Of a stretch of 64,000 nt of DNA, positions 33,026 through 43,481 are shown one piece after another. Within the stretch, counting starts at the first letter, position 1. Each line of letters starts with the position of its first letter. Below the pieces are notes generated by a model that searched no databases, was not told the origin of the DNA, and worked only from the letters and a program-made list of their open reading frames with translations. The stretch spans positions 124,001 through 188,000 of the forward strand of contig DAIRGA010000005.1 of assembly GCA_036794825.1 (NCBI GenBank). Direction: 5' to 3'. The position numbers and the translations under genes were made by a program. The DNA is from RZYY01 sp036794825 (GTDB lineage Bacteria > Bacteroidota > Bacteroidia > Bacteroidales > 4484-276).

Positions 33026-33403
33026 TTACTTCATCGCAATTGTTTCGATCTCCACCATCACGCCAAGCGGCAGTTTCACTACTCCGTAAGCGGCTCTGGC
33101 CGGGGGATTGTTGGAATAAAATTTGGCATACACCTCATTCATAGCGGCAAAATTGTCCATGTCACTAAGCAGGCAGGTTGATTTCACCACGTCGTCGTAA
33201 GAGTACCCGGCTTGTCTCAGGATGGCTCCGATGTTTTTCATCACCTGTTCGGTTTGTTCCTTGATCCCACCTTCCACCACTTTTCCCGTTGCCGGATCAA
33301 TCGGGATCTGGCCTGAAATAAAAAGATGACCATTCATTTCGATGGCCTGGCTGTAAGGGCCAACTGCTTTCGGAGCATTCTCCGTGAAAACTACTTTTTT
33401 CAT
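33026..33403 (-). CDS. ridA: RidA family reactive-intermediate deaminase
   Basis: RidA hydrolyses reactive enamine/imine intermediates made by PLP enzymes such as threonine dehydratase. The 125-residue protein has the full family pattern: AVGPYSQAIEMNGHLFISGQIPID at the N-terminus, KNIGAILRQAGYSYDDVVKS in the middle, and the signature PARAAYGVVKLPLGVMVEIE with Arg103, the residue that holds the substrate carboxylate. There is no signal peptide, so it is cytoplasmic. It is directly upstream of the S46 peptidase gene. Confidence 0.95.
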   Translation of the reverse strand: MKKVVFTENAPKAVGPYSQAIEMNGHLFISGQIPIDPATGKVVEGGIKEQTEQVMKNIGAILRQAGYSYDDVVKSTCLLSDMDNFAAMNEVYAKFYSNNPPARAAYGVVKLPLGVMVEIETIAMK

Positions 33404-33499
33404 AATCTTTTAAAATTTAAGTTATTGTCTATTATCAGAATTTCAAAATCGTTGCTGTCTTTACCATGTTTTTCCCAACGTCCAGCATACTTTTACTTC

Positions 33500-36295
33500 T
33501 TACCTGAACCCATCCCTGAAATCCTTCTTCTTGTCGTACTTCAAATCTTTCAAAATGGATGATTTCACATTTATCCCGAAGCTCCAGCTTTTTCTGAAAC
33601 CCAGCGGCGTCCAGTTGAAACGCATTTCCCAGCAGTGGAGATCGCGGTAAAAGTCAATGGTAGTATAGGAAATCTGTTTGGTTTCGAAATCGTAGCCGGT
33701 GCGAAATCCGATTTTCCATTTCGGGGTAAGGCTCACATCACCGGTCAGTCCGACTGTCATTACCCTTGTGCGGTTATCCTCCCATCCGTAAATTCGATTG
33801 TAGCGCGGATTGTTCGAAAATCTCAGGTTGTAATTGATATTCAGGCTCCAGGGTTGATCCCAGTTTATGAGTGCGTCCGGATAGGCGTAGGGGTCGTCAA
33901 TCTCGCGCTGGTAGATCATTTCACCCTCCTCAGGTTCTTCCTCAACGGGTGCTGATGGCTGGCGGGATTTTTTGTTGCCTTTGCCAACATCCGACGAATT
34001 GATCCTGTAATTGATCCCGAAGTTCCAGGTGGTGCTGGTCATCCGGAAGAGTTTATTGTTCACATTCCATTCGAACTGGTTGATAGCGCGGCCAAGTGAG
34101 TCGGTTGTGTATGGGTCCCAACTGCTTGAATAGGTTATGTTTAGCTGCTTAAAAAGCGTTGTTCTGCCACTCAGGCTCAATGGCGACCAGTTAAGCGAGT
34201 CTTTGGCAATGTCGTAGGCCATTGATATCGTAAAGTTGTCAATCAGAACGACTTTTTTAGTCCCGCCAAGTGTGTCGGCTTTCGACCTGACTTTGGCTTC
34301 GAGGTTGTTGGTAAGCGAAAAGGAGAGGTTTCCGGAATTTCCATCCGGTGGACCTCCATAGAGCAGCCCTTCGAAACGCGAATACCGCCTCATGTCACCT
34401 TTATCATTAACTTGCACTTCGTCCCAATAACCCCAGAATTCCGAACCAAAATCAGGTCGCAGGTTAAAACTTACCGAAGGCGTCAACACGTGCCGGATGG
34501 CTACAACAGGTCCTTTTGAAAACTGATACATCCCGTAGAGGCGGGTGTTGAGTGAGGCTGAGTAGGAAAAATCCCTCACCGCTACAAAAGACCTCAAGGT
34601 GTCGGTAACCACTCTGCCATAAATAGTATCGCTGGCGGTGAATACCGTATCATTGGGATTCCATGTGCGGTTGATCGAGTAAGGATACCATCTTTCAGTG
34701 TAATCCACCGAGTTGTTGAAGTTGAGGAACTTGAGCACCTTAACCGAGCTGCTGATGGGAATATTATGCCGCATCCCGGTTTTAAAATCATCTCCCCAGC
34801 CGGGCTTGAACAGCAACGAATCGTAGGATTGTATTCTGTTTTCGAGCGATGACGAATACTTCATAGTGATGTTTTCGTACCATTTCAATTGGCCGACCTG
34901 CTCCTTGCGTCTCAGGGGATAGAACTGTTTGGTGTTCATGGTTAGGGTCGGGAGGTTGATGGTTACCGAGCCGTCAATGGTGTTTTGCTGATGGAGCGCA
35001 TTCACATTAATAAAAAATGCGTTGTTAAAGTGCGTCTGATAAGAGACGCTCGACTGGAATGTGTTGCTCAGGTAGGCTTCGGTTCCCGTGAGGTTGTACT
35101 GGTTAAAGCTCTGGCTCATAATATTTACATTAGCCGTGAAGCGTGAGTCCGGGCGGGCTTTGGGATCCTGCGAGTGGCTCCATCTGATCGAGTAATCGGT
35201 TTTTGTGTCGCGATCGGGTGAGTCGCGGTCGCCGGTGAAATTCTTGGCATAGCTGAAATCGAAATTTCCGCTGTACTTATATTTTTTTCGGTACCGGTAC
35301 ATTGGATTGACAGCCCAGCTTCCATTGGTGAAAATATCTCCGGTAATCGTGAAATCCATGTAATCGTTTATGCCCCAATAATATCCGAGTCGCTCAAAGT
35401 AAAATCCCCGGTTCTGCGATTCACCATAGCGGGGTATGAGAATTCCCGAGCGCTGACCGCTTTTGTTGGGAAAAAGCCCGAAAGGCACGGCTACCGGAAG
35501 CGCCACATCTTCGATAACCAGGTAAGCTGGCCCCGACACAATCAGTTTGTTTGGAACCAGTTGCGCTCTTCCGTACCTGAATTCAAAATGTGGATGGGGC
35601 AGGTCACAGGTAGTGTAGCTTCCGCGCGATACATTGATTCTTTCGTCTTCCAGACGCTTTATGCGTTCACCGTGTATGTAACCTTCCCCGTCTTTTGTCA
35701 TAACTTGTTGAATGACACCTCTTTTGGTATCGAAATTATAGTTCATCTCTCCGGCCTGAAACTCCTGCGGCCCGTCGGCAAAAACCGGCTGCCCGCGCAG
35801 CACACCGAGGCTGTCGGGCAAACCCTTGGCATACACCTGATTTCTGGTAAAATCTATTTCAATGTAATCGGCTTTCAATTTTATGGTTCCATAAGTGATC
35901 TCGGCGTTGTAATAAAGAAAGACCTTCTTATTCAAAACATCAAAATGGATCTTTTCGAATGAGTTGTAAACCACTTTGTTGTCCAGCGTAAAAGCCGATT
36001 TGGTAACCGAATCTTTCAGTTTGCCCAGCTCTTCGTCAAACACCTTGAAGGTGAGCGTATCCAGCGAAGGTTTTTGAAATTTGCCTGTAGTGTCCGTCAA
36101 TAGGTTGTTAATCAATGTGGTATCTCTGAATGGAAATTCCGTTTCCTGTGATTTGATGCCCGAGAAGATGAATAGCTGTTGAAAAATCATCAGAAGAACA
36201 ACTGGCTGCAGAAAGCTGAATGATCTCCACGAGCCTGCATTTGAGGATAATTCCTGGTTCAGGAATTTGAGAAATATCGTTTTCAGAATTTTCAA
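33500..36295 (-). CDS. lptD: LPS-assembly protein LptD family (outer-membrane barrel)
   Basis: LptD inserts LPS into the outer leaflet of the outer membrane, with LptE as its plug. About 930 residues: an N-terminal signal-like hydrophobic stretch, then the periplasmic OstA/beta-jellyroll domain (FDVLNKKVFLYYNAEITYG, LKADYIEIDFTRNQVYAKG, then GYIHGERIKRLED), and a large C-terminal barrel with aromatic strands (from GFYFERLGYYWGINDYMDF on). The Bacteroidota form lacks the E. coli cysteine pattern. The start is uncertain. I use TTG at 36295, 35 bases after a near-consensus TTACTTTG at 36330-36337. ATG at 36190 is the alternative, and an ATG at 36433 would lie on the divergent amidase start. Confidence 0.85.
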   Translation of the reverse strand: MKILKTIFLKFLNQELSSNAGSWRSFSFLQPVVLLMIFQQLFIFSGIKSQETEFPFRDTTLINNLLTDTTGKFQKPSLDTLTFKVFDEELGKLKDSVTKSAFTLDNKVVYNSFEKIHFDVLNKKVFLYYNAEITYGTIKLKADYIEIDFTRNQVYAKGLPDSLGVLRGQPVFADGPQEFQAGEMNYNFDTKRGVIQQVMTKDGEGYIHGERIKRLEDERINVSRGSYTTCDLPHPHFEFRYGRAQLVPNKLIVSGPAYLVIEDVALPVAVPFGLFPNKSGQRSGILIPRYGESQNRGFYFERLGYYWGINDYMDFTITGDIFTNGSWAVNPMYRYRKKYKYSGNFDFSYAKNFTGDRDSPDRDTKTDYSIRWSHSQDPKARPDSRFTANVNIMSQSFNQYNLTGTEAYLSNTFQSSVSYQTHFNNAFFINVNALHQQNTIDGSVTINLPTLTMNTKQFYPLRRKEQVGQLKWYENITMKYSSSLENRIQSYDSLLFKPGWGDDFKTGMRHNIPISSSVKVLKFLNFNNSVDYTERWYPYSINRTWNPNDTVFTASDTIYGRVVTDTLRSFVAVRDFSYSASLNTRLYGMYQFSKGPVVAIRHVLTPSVSFNLRPDFGSEFWGYWDEVQVNDKGDMRRYSRFEGLLYGGPPDGNSGNLSFSLTNNLEAKVRSKADTLGGTKKVVLIDNFTISMAYDIAKDSLNWSPLSLSGRTTLFKQLNITYSSSWDPYTTDSLGRAINQFEWNVNNKLFRMTSTTWNFGINYRINSSDVGKGNKKSRQPSAPVEEEPEEGEMIYQREIDDPYAYPDALINWDQPWSLNINYNLRFSNNPRYNRIYGWEDNRTRVMTVGLTGDVSLTPKWKIGFRTGYDFETKQISYTTIDFYRDLHCWEMRFNWTPLGFRKSWSFGINVKSSILKDLKYDKKKDFRDGFR

Positions 36296-36381
36296 ACCAA
36301 AATGGGTTGACAGCTTAAATAATTGTTTGCAAAGTAAAATAAAATAGGCTTGATTGATAGCGTCAGAAAGAGAGATAGCGT

Positions 36382-36389
36382 TAATTTTG
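36382..36389 (+). promoter_or_regulatory. TAnnTTTG -7 box for the amidase gene
   Basis: TAATTTTG lies 42 bases before the ATG at 36432 and after a longer in-frame start at 36354, which supports the downstream ATG. Confidence 0.5.
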
Positions 36390-36431
36390 CAGGATTTGGT
36401 TTTGTTTTGTAAAAATAACCCCGATCGGAAC

Positions 36432-37553
36432 ATGAAACGACTTTGTTACATTTTTCTTGCTGTCGCGCTGCTTTATGGTTTTGGTAATACTGTCAGAGGT
36501 CAGGATAACGGTGAGGAAGTGCCAAACAAATTCAGGGTTTTTCTGGATGCCGGGCATGGAGGCTATGATCCGGGAGCATCGGGGTTGACTGCACGCGAAA
36601 AGAACATCACGCTTTCTATAGTTTTATTGGTTGGCGAAATCATCAAAAGTGAGCACACGGGTATTGAGCCCTTCTATTCGCGAATGGCAGATCACTTTGT
36701 TCAATTGCATCGCCGGGCTGCTATGGCCAACGATTCCGGCGCTGATCTTTTTATCTCGGTTCATTGCAATTCCAATCCAAACAAAGGATTCCGCGGCGCC
36801 GAGACCTATGTGATGGGGCTTCACAAAAGCGCTGAAAACCTCGAAGTGGCCAAAACTGAAAATGCCGTAATACTTGCCGAAGACAATTACTTCCACCAAT
36901 ACGAGGGTTTTGATCCCGATTCCGACGAAAGTTACATCCTGATGAATATGATCCAGACCGCCAACATCAACCAAAGTATTGATTTTGCCAGGACGGTCCA
37001 AAATTCCCTCCAATCGGTTGCCGGCTTAAAGAACCGGGGAGTAATGCAGGCCGGTTTTGTGGTCTTGTACCTTACCGGAATTCCCGGAGTTCTTATCGAA
37101 GTGGGTTTTCTATCCAATGAACAGGAGGAGCAGTTTTTGCTTGATCCATTGAACCAGCAAAAAATCGCACGGGCAATCGTGGATGCCATCGTTACTTACA
37201 AAGAGAAGCAGGAAGCACTAGAACCTAAGCTTGTTTTGCAATTATCCTCTGAAGATCAGGTAGATATCAACATGTCTTCTCCTGAGAGAATTTACAGAAT
37301 CTGGTTTTACACATTCAATAAGCCCCTCAAGGATCATGACCATCGCTTAGAGGATTTGCCCGAATTGTGGTATTTTGCCGATGAAAACGGAATTCACTAC
37401 ACTTTCGAAAAATCTAATTCGTTGGACGATATTGAGCTGAAACTGGCTAATATCAGGGAATCAGGGGTGCTTCAGAGACGTTACTCCAGATCAGTGAAAA
37501 TAGTTGAGATTGAGGATGATAAGATTATCTCGGTGATTGATCCTGAAGACTGA
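36432..37553 (+). CDS. N-acetylmuramoyl-L-alanine amidase (amidase_3 type)
   Basis: The enzyme cleaves the bond between N-acetylmuramic acid and L-alanine in peptidoglycan, for daughter-cell separation or wall recycling. The 373-residue product has a signal peptide (LCYIFLAVALLYGFGNTVRG). The zinc-dependent catalytic domain is at about residues 35-260. FLDAGHGGYDPGASG holds the first zinc His, FISVHCNSNPN the third ligand, and GVLIEVGFLSNEQEE the catalytic Glu. A C-terminal domain of about 110 residues follows, rich in charged residues (VKIVEIEDDKIISVID). It may be a regulatory or binding domain, which I do not recognise. mlaD follows after 43 bp. Confidence 0.93.
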   Translation: MKRLCYIFLAVALLYGFGNTVRGQDNGEEVPNKFRVFLDAGHGGYDPGASGLTAREKNITLSIVLLVGEIIKSEHTGIEPFYSRMADHFVQLHRRAAMANDSGADLFISVHCNSNPNKGFRGAETYVMGLHKSAENLEVAKTENAVILAEDNYFHQYEGFDPDSDESYILMNMIQTANINQSIDFARTVQNSLQSVAGLKNRGVMQAGFVVLYLTGIPGVLIEVGFLSNEQEEQFLLDPLNQQKIARAIVDAIVTYKEKQEALEPKLVLQLSSEDQVDINMSSPERIYRIWFYTFNKPLKDHDHRLEDLPELWYFADENGIHYTFEKSNSLDDIELKLANIRESGVLQRRYSRSVKIVEIEDDKIISVIDPED

Positions 37554-37567
37554 TTAATTTTTTTGAG

Positions 37568-37575
37568 TAAATTTG
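37568..37575 (+). promoter_or_regulatory. Possible TAnnTTTG -7 box between amidase and mlaD-like gene
   Basis: TAAATTTG lies 21 bases before the GTG start of the MlaD-like gene, so this gene could have its own promoter besides read-through from the amidase. Confidence 0.35.
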
Positions 37576-37596
37576 TCCATTCAAACAAAATGAGTC

Positions 37597-38544
37597 GTGA
37601 AGAAAATTTCAGTTGAAGTAAGAGTCGGATTGCTTTTTATCGCTGCAGTTGCCCTGTTTATCTGGGGTTTTAACTTCCTGAAAGGAACACAAATATTTGG
37701 CTCCAAAAGGATTTTCTATGCAGTGTACGAAAAAGTTGAAGGTCTTGAACCGGCCAATAAGATCAAAGTCAGCGGATTAAATATCGGGCAGGTAAGACAT
37801 TTGGGCTTTATTCCCGGAACCGCGCTTATCTATGCCGAATTATACATCAAGAGTGACATTCCGATTCCCCGCAACTCAATTGCACGAATTTACAGCACCG
37901 ATTTGCTGGGAGGAAAGGCCATTGAAATTGTGCTGGGTGACTCAAAAGAGCTTGCACAGAGTGGCGACACGCTTCGGTCGGAGATGGAACAAAGTATCCG
38001 CGAGCAGGTGAGCCAGCAGGTGGAACCAATTCAGAAAAGGGCTCTGGCGCTGATAAACTCACTTGACTCACTGCTGGTTAGTATTCAAACGGTTTTCAAC
38101 CCCGAGTCGCAGGACAACATCACAAGCATTTTTGAAAATATCCGCATTGCTATCATCAGCATCAAAAATTCGGCAACCACAGTGGATTCTCTACTTCTGA
38201 AGGAAAAGTCACGCGTGGATAAAATTATGAGTAATGTGGAAAAGATAACAGCCAATCTGCGTGATAATAATCAGGAGATCACCAATATATTGAAAAATAT
38301 GTCGTCCATCTCCGACTCGCTGGCCGCTTCTGATATCCCGCAAACCCTCCGTGATGCGCAGGTGGCTATGGAAAATCTGAAGTTGATAAGCGAAAAGCTG
38401 AATAGCGGCGAGGGCACGATGGGGCAGATTCTCAACAACGATACCCTTTATCTCAACCTTCAGCAATCTACCGAAAACCTCAACAAATTACTCGAGGACA
38501 TGCGGTTAAATCCGAAACGGTATGTGAAGTTTTCGGTGTTTTAG
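37597..38544 (+). CDS. mlaD: MlaD/MCE family lipid-transport protein
   Basis: MlaD-type proteins carry phospholipids between outer and inner membranes as part of an ABC importer. The 315-residue product begins at GTG, has one N-terminal transmembrane helix (VGLLFIAAVALFIWGFNFL), and then a single MCE domain (FYAVYEKVEGLEPANKIKV, GLNIGQVRHLGF, ARIYSTDLLGGKAIEI). A long C-terminal helical tail of about 170 residues is predicted to form a coiled coil with repeating Ser/Leu/Asn (ITANLRDNNQEITNILKNM). The permease and ATPase genes are not next to it, so they would have to be elsewhere. The ATG 7 bases upstream of the GTG is out of frame. Confidence 0.9.
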   Translation: MKKISVEVRVGLLFIAAVALFIWGFNFLKGTQIFGSKRIFYAVYEKVEGLEPANKIKVSGLNIGQVRHLGFIPGTALIYAELYIKSDIPIPRNSIARIYSTDLLGGKAIEIVLGDSKELAQSGDTLRSEMEQSIREQVSQQVEPIQKRALALINSLDSLLVSIQTVFNPESQDNITSIFENIRIAIISIKNSATTVDSLLLKEKSRVDKIMSNVEKITANLRDNNQEITNILKNMSSISDSLAASDIPQTLRDAQVAMENLKLISEKLNSGEGTMGQILNNDTLYLNLQQSTENLNKLLEDMRLNPKRYVKFSVF

Positions 38545-38596
38545 CTAGGATGATTACCATCATCTGATGTCATCCGACGATTTTTTTATACATAAC

Positions 38597-40485
38597 TTAT
38601 TGTAATACAATCTTTTCCGTTCGGGTTCCGCTGTTTCCTTTCACAGTTATCAAATAAACCCCTTTTGGTTTACCTGTCAGGTCTAAAATAAATTCCTGCT
38701 CCCCGCTGACGTCAGTTGTATTGTCAAGCCTGCTATCAGGGTAAGTAATAGTCAGTATATCAGCACTATTCAGTCCGGTGATGGTAAAAATGCCACTTCC
38801 GGGATTTGGGAAAATTGTGAGATTTTGAAAAGGCCTGATGAATGAAGTATCATCATTAACTATCTTCAGCGAAACAATTACAGAAAGCCCACCCGTCCTG
38901 AAAAATCCCTCATCAGGAAGTTGTGTGCTGTAGCCGGGTTTCACTTCATATAGCATTTGGGATGAAGGGCGGAAAATTTTTATCCGAAACGGTTCATTTT
39001 CCGAAAAGCCATCGTCCTGTCCGGTCAGGGGGTCATTTCCATAAACTGGGATAGCAAGCGGCTGACCTTCGAATGTGCTCCAGCCGGCGCAGGTATTACC
39101 GGGAGTAATGATTGCGATGACATCACCTTTTTCCAGCTTACCGAGGGCACTTTCGGTGAGCGCCACGGTATGCAGGTAAGGCGAAGGTATGGTAAAATCC
39201 CAGGAAACATTCGGGAAATCAGGAAGATATGCCTGGCTATCGGCATGCCCGGACTTAAAATTACACTGTGGGAAATTTACTACGAATGTGCTTTTTGCCT
39301 GCACAAAATAAGCGTTGCCGGGCTTCAGAACCGGTAGTGTATTGATCCCGAATTCAGGCCAGTAAACTTGCGTTCCCAGGATGTTTCGTACTAAAATCAA
39401 CTTGCTCAGATAGGGAGCAAAGAGGGTAGTAGTTGATACTTCGCAGGGCGAAAGTACCGGAAGGTAACCGGTGCCGGTTTTAACCACCTGCGTGAGGGTT
39501 TGTATTTTCTGGCCTCCGAAGGTAATGGTGTCAGGAGCGGTCATTTTGATGGTGTAACCGGTGTTAAGCCACTGATTGAGTGTGTTGATGTTTTGTCCTG
39601 GCCAATACATTCCGATCGAGTTGTAGAGGATCGTCAGGTTGTCTTCAGCAGCCGCCATCAGGTTATTTAAATCAGTAAAAAAGGGCATCACCGGGCTAGA
39701 AATTCCGCTCCAGCCTGCGGGCACGGCCACATCAAACAATATACCCGAATAAAGATCAGTGAGTGCGGAAATACCAAATGGGAAAAATTTCTCCTTGTTT
39801 GGCGATGACTGGTCATAGGAAGGCGTTGCATCAAAATCCCGCTGATGACTGTAGGAATAAATCTTCCATTTAAAAACCTCATTCACTGCAAAGCCATCTT
39901 TGAAAGGAGTAAAGGATTGATCGCCAAATGCAAATATGGCAATATTTGCGCTGCCATCCCACATCGTTGCGCCGCCGCATTGCAGCATACCATAAGTGTT
40001 GGTAAAAAACACCCCGATGAAGTCCCCGGGCTGTATCGGAACCTCAAGCACTCTGGGATTGATCTGAATGGGAGCCGCGATGATATGCTGAGTGCTGGTA
40101 ACCGTAACTTCCCATCCCGGAGGATAAAGCGAAACCTCCTCAAGCACTTTAATGTACATTTCTTTAATTGCAACCGACTGACCATTTACATTTGAAGCTG
40201 TTAGCTTTACGTTGAATTCTCCGACGGTGTTAAACATAATTACCGGATTCTGCTGGTAGTTAATGGACGGTTGCCCCCCATCAATTTCCCAAATCCAAAA
40301 AGTTGGACCTCCTGTTGTAAGATCAAGGAAATGAACCACTTCACCTTGATAGATGGTTGTTTTGTCGGCCGTAAAATTGGCTATCAACTGATTTTCAACC
40401 GTGATATAAGCGCTTTTGGTTTTCGAATCCGTTCCAAAAGCATTGCTGACGGTCAGGCTGACATTATAAACTCCGGGAGAATTGT
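38597..40485 (-). CDS. C-terminal part of large subtilisin/PKD/T9SS protein (cut by gap)
   Basis: This open frame enters from the assembly gap in the middle of a PKD repeat (NSPGVYNVSLTVSNAFGTDS). It then has another PKD domain (ANFTADKTTIYQGEVVHFLD), about 350 residues of beta-rich sequence with repeated elements (GDFIGVFFTNTYGMLQCGG and GDVIAIITPGNTCAGW), and a T9SS type-A sorting domain (NLTIFPNPGSGIFTITGL to GTRTEKIVLQ). The sorting domain directs export through the type IX system. It has no natural start of its own. It belongs to the gene on the far side of the gap, as the frame and the repeat match show. Confidence 0.85.
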
Positions 40486-40585
40486 NNNNNNNNNNNNNNN
40501 NNNNNNNNNNNNNNNNNNNNNNNNNNNNNNNNNNNNNNNNNNNNNNNNNNNNNNNNNNNNNNNNNNNNNNNNNNNNNNNNNNNNN
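40486..40585. other. Assembly gap: 100 N inside PKD repeats
   Basis: One hundred N bases interrupt a protease gene within a repeated domain of 86 codons. The flanks on both sides match the neighbouring repeat copy almost exactly, which explains why assembly failed. Comparison with the intact copy gives 96 missing bases (or 96 plus multiples of 258), and that would restore one reading frame. Confidence 0.95.
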
Positions 40586-43481
40586 AACTGACCGACTGCC
40601 CGGCGTAGATGGTGGTTGGCGTTGCCGAAAAATCAGCCACTGGAACCGGTAAAACCTCCACGGTAATATAGTTCATCCTGGTTTCGGTATCTGTTCCAAA
40701 AGCATTGCTGACGGTCAGGCTGACATTATAAACTCCGGGAGAATTGTAAATCACCTGCGGATGTTGAACTGCAGAGGTGGCAGGCGTTCCACCCGGGAAG
40801 CTCCAGCTCCATGAAGTTGGGTTGTTGGTGGAGAGATCAGTAAAACTGACCGACTGCCCGGCGTAGATGGTGGTTGGCGTTGCCGAAAAATCAGCCACCG
40901 GAGAACTTCCGGGTAACGTGTAGTAGACTTTGACTGTCCAGGTATTATTATCAACCTTGTTATAGGTAGAATTACATCCTGATCCTCCCCAGGTTCTGCC
41001 GGCATGCAACTGAAACTGGATTGTTCCCCCGCCGCTTACTCCATTGGCTATAGTCAGACCGGTGCGGTTGTATGTCTGTGACCCTGTTGTGTTACCTGTT
41101 CCGGCGTATAGCAACGGTTCTGATGTTCCGCCCGCTGAAACACATCTCAGTTGAGACCTCTGCTCCGATTTCCAGCCGTTGTTGCGGGCAGTCATCTGGT
41201 AGGATACATCAATTCCTGAAACAACTGCTCCTGCAGGAATGGTTAAGGATAACGAACCGGGGCATGAAGATGAGCCGGGTAAAGTTTGAAAGCTAAAATC
41301 GGTTGAAATATCTCCGCTTGTATAGGTAGCACTGGATGAGTAAATCAAAGGCGTAATGGTTACATAATTTTCTTTGGTTTTTGTGTAGGTTCCATTTACT
41401 ACCAGCGTAATAGTCTTACTTCCAGTAGTATTGTAAATGACTTCATGAGGGCCTTTACCGGAGGCTGTTGGTGGATTGGCGCCCTCTCCAAAATTCCAGG
41501 CCCAGGTGCTGAAAGTTCCCCCGCCGGAGGCATCAGTGAATGTTACCGGCAACGTAATCATCTGATTAGTAGGCGTTGCCGTGAAATCAGCAAATGGGCC
41601 AGTCAGTGTTGTCGCATTTGCCGATAATCCGGTTGAATACTCAATGCCGGAATTATAGGAAAAGGCTTTGTAATAATAAGTCGTAAGCGGTAGCAAATTG
41701 GTGTGAGAATAGGCTGTGTTGCTTCCACGGTACAAAACCGTTCCTCCTCCCGGAATTGAACTGCCTGCCAGGTAGGTTGTACCATTCACCGGGATGCCGA
41801 ATACTCCATTTGGCGACCAAACGATCATAACGCTGTTATTGCTGGTGTTTTTAACCCAGGAAAGATTAATTTGAACTGAACTCACCGCTGCAGCATTAAA
41901 ACTTTGCGGATTTAATACATTGGATATAACGCCCTGAACCGCTAAAAGGGCTGCATGAGCATTCAGGCGGCCGGTTCCGAGCTTACCTGTGAAGGCTGGG
42001 TTCACACCATAGTGATTGTCCGTAGTATTGCGTAAAAAATTGGCCACCTGGGTTGAGGTTAACTGCCCATATCCGAGCGAGACCATTAGCGCAGCTACAC
42101 CAGAAGCATGCGGACAGGCCATGGAGGTTCCCTGGTAATATCCGTAACTGTTGCTGGTCAATGTACTCAGCACTCCACGTGCAGATACACTGTTGGTCTC
42201 CCCGCCGGGCGCAGAAATATCTACCCAGTTATCAAAATTTGAATACCAGGCTTTTACATCCTGATTATTGGTGGCTGCAATAGCAAAACTACCTGAATAA
42301 CAACCCGGGTACCATTGCCCGGACGAATTGCTGTTTCCTGCTGAAAAAAGGGTTATTCCTCCGTTCATGGCAGCACCTCCGCCATTTGCATTAAAGTAAT
42401 CAATAGCATTAAGAACGGATTGATCATAAACACCAGCCTGGGTATAACTCCAGCTGTTTTGTGAGATCGAAGCACCATTGTCGGCCGCATACACAGGTGC
42501 AAGATGAAATCCTCCATTGCTTGTTGTGGTGAAAACCTGGCATGACATCAACCTGACGCCATTGCCTGTGCCTGAACCTCCGGCTACACCTGCTACTCCC
42601 ACTGAATTTGAATTCACCGCTGCTACAGTACCTGCCACATGCGTTCCGTGGTTATGAGGAGAGACGGCGCTGCTTCCGGTAACAAAATTATACCCGATTC
42701 CCGCCCACATATTAGCAGCCAGGTCCTGATGTACGTAATCAATCCCTCCATCAATGATGGCCACAATCACATTGTTGTTGCCCTTTTCTATATCCCAGGC
42801 CTCCTGCAGGCTTATGTCAGCTCCCGGTGTTCCTCCCTGCTGGCCAGTATTGTTATAATGCCACTGACTGCCGTACTGCGGATCGTTGGGAACCCAACGG
42901 CCTCCTTCCTGTTCCTTCGGGTTCACAACAGGATCTGACCCGTTGAAACCCGGATCGTCCGTTACCAGCCTTTTTCGGTATTCAGGCTCGGCAATTTCAA
43001 CCTCGTCCAACATCGAAAACCGCTTTACAGCCGAAATTACATCAGCATTTTCATCAATAGTAAGCTCAAACCAAAGGTGAAAACCCCACGCCTGATGTCT
43101 TTCTTCAAATTGACTACTCATCGAACGGGTGTTGTACAGACCGGAAAACAGCGGTTGATAGCTGGTAATCCCATACCGCTGATTCAAATCATCAAGCTGC
43201 TCAATCCCTGTTACCACGAATCCCTGGCTTCCTGCGTATGCCGGAAAGGCCGGAAGATACTTCTCCAAACCTGCCTTTAGCTTAATCTTTAATCTGCCGG
43301 GTTCATACGCATCCTGTGACACTTTATTGAGATCAACCGGTGGTCTTTCACCAAAAACCACATTGTAGTGAGATGAAAGGTTGCCGTGTTTATTTTGCTT
43401 GTCCTGGGCATTAAGGCTGGTCAGGATGAGTAGCAAAAGTTTGAAAATCAGGACAGGACGGAGATAATTACGAAACTTCAT
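40586..43481 (-). CDS. Secreted subtilisin-family serine protease, N-terminal part (cut by gap)
   Basis: The product begins with a signal peptide (RPVLIFKLLLLILTSLNAQ) and a propeptide of about 190 residues. The S8 catalytic domain has Asp244 in AIIDGGIDY, His278 in HNHGTHVAG, the oxyanion Asn383 in SAGNSNS and Ser453 in GTSMACPHASG. A fibronectin-like module, a PKD domain (PFADFTATPTNQMITLPVTF), a Cys-containing module of about 140 residues between the PKD copies (GSSSCPGSLSLTIPAGAVVS ... ARNNGWKSEQRSQLRCVS), and two PKD copies follow. The second copy runs into the gap. The protein is probably cell-surface or extracellular, with the T9SS tail in the downstream part. Its catalytic set is complete. 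Confidence 0.92.

Noticed and set aside
40453..40900. Repeated DNA around the gap as a CRISPR or transposon repeat
   Set aside because: The repeats translate into PKD domains of 86 residues in frame with the protease. There are no spacers, no cas genes and no terminal inverted repeats.
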